The notes below the pieces were generated by a model. That model was given only the letters and a program-made list of their open reading frames with translations. It did no database searches and was not told the DNA's origin. The position numbers and the translations under genes are program-made. 31,666 nt of DNA from SHVO01 sp041919675 (lineage in GTDB: Bacteria > Pseudomonadota > Alphaproteobacteria > Rhodospirillales > Rhodospirillaceae): NCBI GenBank assembly GCA_041919675.1, contig JAYRTJ010000034.1, positions 1 through 31,666 of the forward strand, given 5' to 3'. Position 1 is the stretch's first letter. Each line of letters starts with the position of its first letter. Positions 1 through 5,211 of the stretch are shown piece after piece.

Positions 1-213
1 GCGGCCATCACCGGGGCTGTGCGCGGCGACTTCTTCTGGGGCCACGGCGAAGACGCCTTTATGAAAGCGGCGCGCATGAAAAGCAGCGGCACCTACGTGG
101 TCTTTGTGCCCAAAGCCCCGGAATCCCTGTCTTCGCCTGTTCCACCGCCGGTCGAGCCCCCCGATAACCTGGGCTCAGACATAGGTGCGTCAACGCCCCA
201 GCAGCCTCAATAG
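1..213 (+). CDS. mltA: Membrane-bound lytic murein transglycosylase A (MltA), C-terminal fragment
   Basis: Only the last 70 codons are in the window; the frame is open from base 1 and ends in TAG. The fragment begins in the 3D (double-psi beta-barrel) domain typical of MltA: a Gly-Ala-Val-Arg-Gly-Asp-Phe-Phe-Trp-Gly stretch, then Ala-Arg-Met-Lys-Ser-Ser-Gly and a closing Val-Phe-Val-Pro-Lys strand. About 35 Pro/Ser-rich residues follow. MltA enzymes cleave the MurNAc-GlcNAc bond of peptidoglycan and release 1,6-anhydro-muropeptides, the kind of product AmpG permeases import (two AmpG-like genes lie at 24415-27729). An mltA-smr neighbourhood is common in alphaproteobacteria, which supports the call. 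The N-terminal lipobox and catalytic region are outside the window. Anything starting at the GTG at 19 would be an artefact of truncation. Confidence 0.85.
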   Translation, partial: AAITGAVRGDFFWGHGEDAFMKAARMKSSGTYVVFVPKAPESLSSPVPPPVEPPDNLGSDIGASTPQQPQ

Positions 214-312
214 GCGTTCTGGCGTCTGTTCTTCAGAATCGGTAAACACTCCTCTGTTACCTTCACATGTTGGGGACATGCGGCACGCGGGTGCGCGCCG
301 TACGGAGTGAAG

Positions 313-927
313 ATGAATACGGCGCCGAAACAGCCTACGCATGAGAAGAAGCGCGATCGCGCCCTCTACGCGCGTCTGGTGGAATCCTACCATGCCGACC
401 GCGTCGGCATTTTCGTCGATTTCGACCGCCTGAACACACCGCGTTCGCCGCTATGGAGCCCGTGGGAAAACGTCGCCCCGCTGCTGATGGTGTTCGTCGG
501 CTCGCTCGTCCTCATGTTCACGGTCGATCTCATCCTCGGCACCGCCGTGATGGTGCTCGGCGTGTTCTTCTATCTTTTCGTTGTCCGTCCCTGGATCGCC
601 CAGCGTGTCTACCGGCGCGCGATTGCGGCGGCGACCGAGAACCTGCACAACTGGAATCTGCTCTGGAAGCTGGGCGGCCTCGTGCTGACCCTCAACTTCA
701 TGAACAAGACGCGCTGCGTTTCGCCCGACGGCGACTGGCGCGCCTTCGTCACCCGCTATTTGCCCGAAATGGAACTCGACGGCGTCGAGGCCTATCACGC
801 CTTCAACCGCGTCGGCCGCGGCGACGAGACGGATCACGCCGCCAACAAGGGTCCAGGCAAGGGTAACATCGGCCGGGGCCAGAATGACCGCGGCGAAGAT
901 CCCCGCCTGCAGGACGTGCAGATGTAG
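313..927 (+). CDS. Unrecognised protein with two transmembrane helices
   Basis: 204 residues from the ATG at 313, which has GGAG five bases upstream; a GTG at 307 is in frame but overlaps that ribosome binding site. The N-terminal 50 residues are charged. Residues about 54-92 are strongly hydrophobic and read as two closely spaced membrane helices. Then come an Arg/Ala-rich amphipathic stretch, a Trp-Asn-Leu-Leu-Trp motif near 114-118, and a conserved-looking Cys-Val-Ser-Pro-Asp-Gly-Asp-Trp-Arg segment at 135-143. The last 40 residues are hydrophilic and Gly/Asp/Arg-rich, probably disordered. I do not recognise a family. It lies between mltA and the Smr gene on the same strand with gaps of 99 and 48 bases, so it may be co-transcribed with them. 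An inner-membrane location is inferred; no function is assigned. Confidence 0.8.
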   Translation: MNTAPKQPTHEKKRDRALYARLVESYHADRVGIFVDFDRLNTPRSPLWSPWENVAPLLMVFVGSLVLMFTVDLILGTAVMVLGVFFYLFVVRPWIAQRVYRRAIAAATENLHNWNLLWKLGGLVLTLNFMNKTRCVSPDGDWRAFVTRYLPEMELDGVEAYHAFNRVGRGDETDHAANKGPGKGNIGRGQNDRGEDPRLQDVQM

Positions 928-975
928 TGGTCCGCCGCCTCGCGTAATGCACGGCGCGGTCCTACAGTCCCTCCC

Positions 976-1494
976 ATGAAAGACAGCGAGCTCTGGCGCT
1001 ATGTGACGCGGAACGTCACGCCGTACCGACCGCAGCGTCATCCGACGCCGGAACCGGCCGCGCTGTCGCGCGAGGAGACGCGCGCCGCGCCGAAATCTGA
1101 GCCCGATTTCTTCGCGCCTTCGCCGCCGCCGGCCAAACGCGCGCCGGCGCCCCTAAAACTCGGCGCTATCACGGCGATGGATAAGCGCACGGGGCAGCGC
1201 TTCAAACGCGGCGACATGACTGTCGACGGGCGCATCGATCTGCACGGTATGACGGTCGAACAAGCCCACGGCGCGTTGATCGGCTTTATTCGCCGCTCGC
1301 ACGCCCACGGCGCGCGCTGCGTGGTGGTGGTGACCGGCAAGGGCGAACGTGGCGGCGGCAAGATCCGCCGCGAAACGCCCGAGTGGCTGAACCGCCCCGA
1401 CTTACGTCCCCTGATCCTCGCGGTCACGGAAGCGCGCCAGCACCACGGCGGCGCCGGCGCGCTCTATGTGATGCTGAAGCGGATTAGAGAATAA
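976..1494 (+). CDS. Smr-domain protein (MutS2/Smr family)
   Basis: 172 residues. The first 75 residues are Pro/Ala/Arg-rich and probably disordered. The Smr domain occupies about 85-170, with the signature Ile-Asp-Leu-His-Gly-Met-Thr at about 88-94, a Val-Val-Thr-Gly-Lys-Gly turn near 115-121, and the terminal His-His-Gly-Gly-Ala-Gly-Ala-Leu-Tyr-Val segment. Stand-alone Smr proteins of this size are common downstream of mltA in alphaproteobacteria. The fold is known as a nicking or RNA-cleaving endonuclease domain in related proteins; the cellular role of these short forms is not settled. No good Shine-Dalgarno precedes the ATG. The last 11 bases overlap the end of hslU on the other strand. 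Confidence 0.88.
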   Translation: MKDSELWRYVTRNVTPYRPQRHPTPEPAALSREETRAAPKSEPDFFAPSPPPAKRAPAPLKLGAITAMDKRTGQRFKRGDMTVDGRIDLHGMTVEQAHGALIGFIRRSHAHGARCVVVVTGKGERGGGKIRRETPEWLNRPDLRPLILAVTEARQHHGGAGALYVMLKRIRE

Positions 1495-2794
1495 AGCGCG
1501 AGAGATCGCCCTTTTTGGCCAGCGCGCCCACCTGCGACTGCACATAGTCCGCTGTCACGATGAAGGTCTCACCGGAGCGGTCCGTCGCCGTGAAGCTGAT
1601 CTCTTCCAGAAGCTTTTCCAACACCGTGTGCAGACGCCGCGCACCGATGTTCTCGACGCTGGTGTTGATCTCGGCGGCCAGGTCGGCGATGGCGGCGATG
1701 GCTTCGTCGCCGAATTCCAGAGTTACATTCTCCGTGCCCAGCAGCGCCTTGTACTGCTTGATCAGGCTCGCTTCGGTCTCGGTCAGGATGCGGATGAAAT
1801 CGTCGCGGTTCAGCGCCTTCAACTCGACGCGGATCGGAAGACGGCCCTGCAATTCGGGCAGAAGGTCCGAAGGTTTGGCAAGATGGAACGCGCCCGAGGC
1901 GATGAACAGGATATGGTCCGTTTTCACGGGCCCATGTTTCGTGTTCACGGTGGTGCCTTCGATCAATGGCAGAAGGTCGCGCTGCACGCCTTCGCGGCTT
2001 ACATCCGCGCCGCGTGCATCCTCGCGGCCCGTGATCTTGTCGATCTCATCCAGGAACACGATACCGTCGTTCTCCACCGATGAGATGGCTTCGCGCACCA
2101 GATTCTCCTGGTTCAGGAGCTTGTCGGATTCCTCGCGCATCAGCACTTCGTAGGATTGGCTGACGGTCATCTTGCGTGGCCGCGTACGGCTGCCCATCAT
2201 GCCGCCGAGCACTTCGCTCAAATTCATCATGCCCATCTGCGCGCCCGGCATGCCGGGGATATCGATGGTGGGCATCGAGGCGCTCGCGGGCTCCTGCACA
2301 TTCACTTCGATCTCGCGGTCGTTGAGCTCGCCTTCACGCAGCATCTTCCTGAACTTCTGGCGTGTCTCGGGGCTCGCGTTATCGCCCACCAGGGCGTTGA
2401 GCACGCGTTCTTCGGCGGCCAACTCGGCCTTCGCTGTGACTTCCTTACGTTGTCTCTCGCGCGTCATGGTCAGCGCGATTTCGGTCAGGTCGCGTACGAT
2501 GCTTTCCACGTCACGGCCCACATAACCGACTTCCGTGAATTTGGTGGCCTCGACTTTCAGGAACGGCGCATTGGCGAGTTTGGCGAGGCGGCGCGCGATC
2601 TCGGTTTTGCCTACGCCCGTCGGGCCGACCATCAGGATGTTCTTGGGCAGCACTTCCTCGCGCAGGCCCTCGGGCAGCTGCTGGCGGCGCCAGCGGTTAC
2701 GCAAAGCGACGGCGACGGCTTTCTTGGCCTCGGCCTGCCCGATGATGAAGCGATCAAGTTCGGAAACAATCTCGCGCGGCGAAAAAGAACTCAT
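1484..2794 (-). CDS. hslU: ATP-dependent protease ATPase subunit HslU (ClpY)
   Basis: 436 residues, close to the family's usual 435-445. This AAA+ unfoldase caps the HslV peptidase in the cytoplasm and feeds it unfolded proteins. Visible parts: Walker A Gly-Pro-Thr-Gly-Val-Gly-Lys-Thr at 57-64, pore loop Gly-Tyr-Val-Gly-Arg-Asp at 90-95, a charged insertion (I) domain about 110-230, Walker B Val-Phe-Leu-Asp-Glu-Ile-Asp at 246-252, a Gly-Ala-Arg-Arg sensor-2 motif near the C-terminus, and the conserved Leu-Ser-Arg-Phe-Ile-Leu tail that docks into HslV. Its ATG overlaps the hslV stop codon by four bases (ATGA), so the two are translationally coupled. It ends the long minus-strand run and overlaps smr tail to tail. 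Confidence 0.98.
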   Translation of the reverse strand: MSSFSPREIVSELDRFIIGQAEAKKAVAVALRNRWRRQQLPEGLREEVLPKNILMVGPTGVGKTEIARRLAKLANAPFLKVEATKFTEVGYVGRDVESIVRDLTEIALTMTRERQRKEVTAKAELAAEERVLNALVGDNASPETRQKFRKMLREGELNDREIEVNVQEPASASMPTIDIPGMPGAQMGMMNLSEVLGGMMGSRTRPRKMTVSQSYEVLMREESDKLLNQENLVREAISSVENDGIVFLDEIDKITGREDARGADVSREGVQRDLLPLIEGTTVNTKHGPVKTDHILFIASGAFHLAKPSDLLPELQGRLPIRVELKALNRDDFIRILTETEASLIKQYKALLGTENVTLEFGDEAIAAIADLAAEINTSVENIGARRLHTVLEKLLEEISFTATDRSGETFIVTADYVQSQVGALAKKGDLSRFIL

Positions 2795-3339
2795 AGGGTT
2801 TCGACGACCAGTTCGTTGTTGGTGTAGATGCAGATGTCGGCGGCGATCTTCATCGCCTTGCGCGCGATGGCCTCGGCGTCCATGTCGGGACGATCGGCGA
2901 GGGCGCGCGCGGCCGCCAGCGCAAAGGCGCCGCCCGAACCGATGCCGATCAAACCGTCTTCCGGTTCCAGCACGTCGCCGGTGCCGGACAAAATCAGCGA
3001 CACGTCCTTGTCCGCCACAGCCATCATCGCCTCCAGACGGCGCAGATAACGATCCGTGCGCCAGTCCTTGGCGAGTTCCACGCAGGCGCGCATCAGTTGC
3101 CCCGGATGCTTCTCGAGCTTGGCTTCCAGACGCTCGAACAGCGTAAACGCATCAGCCGTGGCGCCGGCAAAGCCCGCGATGACTTTTCCATCCGACAGGC
3201 GGCGCACCTTGCGCGCGTTGGACTTCAGCACCTGATTGCCCAGCGTGACCTGTCCGTCACCGGCCACGACGATCTTGCCGTTCTTGCGAACGGCCAGAAT
3301 GGTGGTGCCATACCAAGTCGCGGGGTCGTGATGAGTCAT
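2791..3339 (-). CDS. hslV: ATP-dependent protease peptidase subunit HslV (ClpQ)
   Basis: 182 residues. HslV is a proteasome-beta-like threonine peptidase that forms a double hexamer and works with HslU. The catalytic threonine is Thr12, the first of the Thr-Thr-Ile motif; the 11 residues before it (ending Trp-Tyr-Gly) are a propeptide to be removed. Alphaproteobacterial HslV proteins usually carry such a propeptide, whereas in E. coli only Met precedes the Thr. Also visible are Ala-Gly-Asp-Gly-Gln-Val-Thr-Leu-Gly, Lys-Val-Arg-Arg-Leu, Gly-Phe-Ala-Gly-Ala-Thr-Ala-Asp-Ala and Ile-Gly-Ser-Gly-Gly. A sigma-32-like promoter lies at 3378-3404, 39 bases upstream of the ATG, so heat-shock control of hslVU is likely even though the gene also follows xth on the same strand. 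Confidence 0.98.
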   Translation of the reverse strand: MTHHDPATWYGTTILAVRKNGKIVVAGDGQVTLGNQVLKSNARKVRRLSDGKVIAGFAGATADAFTLFERLEAKLEKHPGQLMRACVELAKDWRTDRYLRRLEAMMAVADKDVSLILSGTGDVLEPEDGLIGIGSGGAFALAAARALADRPDMDAEAIARKAMKIAADICIYTNNELVVETL

Positions 3340-3377
3340 CGAGCAATCCGGAAAATGCGTTAGGAAGGGAGCTGAGG

Positions 3378-3404
3378 ATGGGGTGTGTCACCCCGTGATT
3401 CAAG
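3378..3404 (-). promoter_or_regulatory. Candidate RpoH (sigma-32) promoter of hslVU
   Basis: On the minus strand a perfect CTTGAA (3404-3399) is followed after 15 bases by a perfect CCCCAT (3383-3378). These are the core -35 and -10 hexamers of heat-shock sigma-factor promoters. The start would fall near 3370, giving a leader of about 30 bases before the hslV ATG at 3339. The -35 box overlaps the xth stop codon (3400-3402). The spacer and -10 together contain a 6-bp inverted repeat (3380-3385 with 3389-3394), which may be chance. Confidence 0.75.
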
Positions 3405-4203
3405 ACTTGAGCTTCAGAACCACAGGCACATGGTCCGACGGCGGCGTCCAGTGCCGCACATCGAGCAGCACTTCGACGTTCTCGATGCGGTCTTTCAGCA
3501 CCGGCGTGATCCAGATGTGATCCAGCCGCCGGCCCTTGTTCGTGGCCTGCCAGTCGGCGGCCCTGTAGCTCCACCAGGTGAACACCGGATTGTCCGCCGG
3601 ATGCACTTCGCGCAAGGCGTCGATGAAATAAAGCGCACGCTTCATTCTCTCCAAGGCCGCGATCTCGATCGGCGTATGTGTAACGATGCGTGACATGCGG
3701 GCATGGTCCCACACATCGCTGGGCAGCGGCGCGATATTGAAGTCCCCGGCCACAACCGCCGCGTCGGACAAGCCATGATGCCCGGCGAAGAAGTCGGCGA
3801 TGGCGTCCACGAATTTGAGTTTGTGATCGAATTTGGGATTGAGCGCGCGGTCCGGGATGTCGCCGCCGGCGGGCACATACAGGCTGTGCACTTTTACGGC
3901 CTGATCGCCCTCGCCCACCACCGCGCTGATATGGCGCGCGTCGTCGCGCGCGCAGTGGCGGTGCAGGTCGATATGGGACAGCGGCAGCTTCGAAAGGATC
4001 GCGACGCCATTGTAGGCTTTCTGTCCCGCGTAGGCCTGATGGATGTACCCAAGGTCCTCGATTTCTTTCCTCGGAAACAGCGCGTCCGTGCACTTGGTTT
4101 CCTGCAGACAGATGACATCCGGCGCGGCCAGATCGACCAGGCGGTCGAGCTGCGCGAGACGCTTGCGGATGGAGTTGATGTTCCAGGTGGCGATGGTGAG
4201 CAT
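3400..4203 (-). CDS. xth: Exodeoxyribonuclease III (AP endonuclease)
   Basis: 267 residues from the ATG at 4203, which gives the expected Met-Leu-Thr-Ile-Ala-Thr-Trp-Asn-Ile-Asn-Ser start. The enzyme cuts DNA at abasic sites and removes 3'-blocking groups in base excision repair. Catalytic and metal-binding residues are in place: Asn8, Glu35 (Leu-Gln-Glu-Thr-Lys), Tyr109, Asp154 and Asn156 (Gly-Asp-Phe-Asn), Asp228 (Arg-Leu-Asp-His) and the terminal Ser-Asp-His at 256-258. The frame stays open 54 codons further upstream to a TTG at 4365, but that part has no xth-like sequence and crosses a GC-rich hairpin, so it is excluded. No clear Shine-Dalgarno is present. It lies between lolA and hslV on the same strand. 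Confidence 0.96.
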   Translation of the reverse strand: MLTIATWNINSIRKRLAQLDRLVDLAAPDVICLQETKCTDALFPRKEIEDLGYIHQAYAGQKAYNGVAILSKLPLSHIDLHRHCARDDARHISAVVGEGDQAVKVHSLYVPAGGDIPDRALNPKFDHKLKFVDAIADFFAGHHGLSDAAVVAGDFNIAPLPSDVWDHARMSRIVTHTPIEIAALERMKRALYFIDALREVHPADNPVFTWWSYRAADWQATNKGRRLDHIWITPVLKDRIENVEVLLDVRHWTPPSDHVPVVLKLKS

Positions 4204-4221
4204 GACGCGAACACGTACCAC

Positions 4222-4261
4222 AAAAAGAAATGGCGCCCGATGTGGGGGGACATCGGGCGCC
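4222..4261 (-). terminator. Intrinsic-terminator-like hairpin just upstream of xth
   Basis: An 11-bp perfect GC-rich stem (4232-4242 with 4251-4261, 8-base loop) is followed on the minus strand by ATTTCTTTTTG. This is the classic form of a Rho-independent terminator for minus-strand transcription. It could end the ftsK-lolA transcript, whose last stop codon is at 4507. It also lies only 18 bases before the xth ATG, so any xth transcript starting upstream must pass it; an attenuator is the alternative reading. Confidence 0.65.
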
Positions 4262-4270
4262 TTTGCGTCT

Positions 4271-4300
4271 GCCGAACGGTAGGGGGACCGTTTTTTCGGC
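4271..4300. repeat. Second hairpin in the xth leader
   Basis: Inverted repeat: GCCGAA (4271-4276) pairs with TTCGGC (4295-4300), and CGGT with ACCG inside, with a 4-base bulge. Read on the plus strand it resembles a weak terminator (6-bp stem then T6), but no plus-strand gene leads into it. On the minus strand it would form just before the terminator-like hairpin at 4232-4261. Confidence 0.35.
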
Positions 4301-4337
4301 TCGGCGGGGACCTTTGCGATACCCGCCGCATAAGGGT

Positions 4338-4365
4338 GATATATGTCGCGTTTTCCAAATTGCAA
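4338..4365 (-). promoter_or_regulatory. Possible sigma-70 promoter for xth
   Basis: TTGCAA (4365-4360) and TATATC (4343-4338) with a 16-base spacer on the minus strand; each box matches the consensus at four of six positions. If used, it gives an xth leader of about 125 bases containing both hairpins at 4271-4300 and 4232-4261. It sits in the 303-base gap (4204-4506) between xth and lolA, in which I see no gene. Confidence 0.35.
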
Positions 4366-4436
4366 ACTGACCGCCCGGAATGGCGGCCATGCAAAAGCGC
4401 ATATGAGTTATCGAGCAAAATCAGGGCTTTATGGAT

Positions 4437-4470
4437 TTAACGATCATGAACTACACGTCATGGTCGTTAA
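4437..4470. repeat. 13-bp inverted repeat downstream of lolA
   Basis: TTAACGATCATGA (4437-4449) is repeated inverted at 4458-4470 with one wobble position and an 8-base spacer. There is no T-run on either side, so it is not a standard intrinsic terminator. It starts 36 bases past the lolA stop on the minus strand. It may be an mRNA 3'-end structure or an operator; the sequence does not decide. Confidence 0.55.
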
Positions 4471-4506
4471 TACTCCCGTGGGTGTGAAAGGCCAAAGGCG
4501 CGACTC

Positions 4507-5124
4507 CTAGTCCTTATTCCGCGCCGCCCTCGCATCGTAACGGAACAAGGCCTTGTCCAGCGCCACGCCTTTTTGGGCGTTTTCCAGGGTGACGATGACC
4601 TCTTTGTTCTGCGCATCCACCACGCGCCACTGACGCAGCTCGAAGGGGCCTTCGCTGAACACCATGGTGAGTTTGCCGGCCGCCGGATCCTTGGCCATGG
4701 CGGCGGTGATCTCCACCGTCCCCGGGCCGCGTTTGACGTCGAGCAGCTTCACGGTCGGATCGCTGAAGGACAGATTCTCCTTCAAAAGCAGGCCCGCCGG
4801 CGTTTCATCGAGGTCGAGATGGCTGGCGTCATTCATCTGCGTGTCGACGTAGATCAGGAACTTGCCGTCGGCCACCATCAGCATCGGGGTGGGCTTGTCG
4901 TACACAAGACGCATGCGGCCCGGGCGCGAGATGAACAGATCGCCGGTGTAATTGCCGCCGTCCGGGTTCACTTGGACGAAGCGCGATTTCAAGGTGGTGA
5001 TGGCGTTGAGATAGGCCTCGGCCTTCTTCAGCGCCTCGGTGTCCGCCGCATCGGCGGCGTATGACGGCGCGCTGAAACCCAGCGCTGCAATCAACAGGAT
5101 GAAAACTCGAAGTAATTTCGCCAT
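4507..5124 (-). CDS. lolA: Outer-membrane lipoprotein carrier protein LolA
   Basis: 205 residues from the ATG at 5124, chosen because AGAGGA precedes it and it opens a good Sec signal peptide (basic start, hydrophobic residues 7-18, cleavage after Ser-Tyr-Ala at 23). A frame extension to 5169 would bury the signal. The mature part reads as a LolA fold: an early helix with Leu-Lys-Ser-Arg-Phe-Val-Gln, then beta strands with Gly-Asp-Leu-Phe-Ile-Ser-Arg-Pro-Gly-Arg-Met-Arg, Tyr-Asp-Lys-Pro-Thr-Pro and Val-Ala-Asp-Gly. LolA carries lipoproteins across the periplasm from the LolCDE transporter to the outer membrane. Alphaproteobacteria often have lolA directly after ftsK, as here (87-base gap). 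Sequence identity in this family is low, so the call rests on pattern, length and context. Confidence 0.9.
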   Translation of the reverse strand: MAKLLRVFILLIAALGFSAPSYAADAADTEALKKAEAYLNAITTLKSRFVQVNPDGGNYTGDLFISRPGRMRLVYDKPTPMLMVADGKFLIYVDTQMNDASHLDLDETPAGLLLKENLSFSDPTVKLLDVKRGPGTVEITAAMAKDPAAGKLTMVFSEGPFELRQWRVVDAQNKEVIVTLENAQKGVALDKALFRYDARAARNKD

Positions 5125-5211
5125 AGCGTCCTCTAGTCTGAGCATTCGCCCCAGAACATGGGCGGACACTATGGCGGCCCTGTGGCCAAGTCTATGTTGT
5201 CTTCGCGTTGA

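Noticed and set aside
451..1041. 196-codon minus-strand frame opposite the two-helix membrane protein gene
   Set aside because: Composition (His, Glu, Ala, Val) is that of an antisense shadow, and the opposite frame has clear membrane helices and a good ribosome binding site.
3380..3394. 6-bp hairpin between xth and hslV as a terminator
   Set aside because: No T-run follows on the minus strand, and the bases are better explained as part of the sigma-32 promoter.
4204..4365. 54-codon N-terminal extension of Xth from a TTG at 4365
   Set aside because: The extension has no Xth-like sequence, crosses a terminator-like hairpin, and the ATG at 4203 gives the canonical N-terminus.
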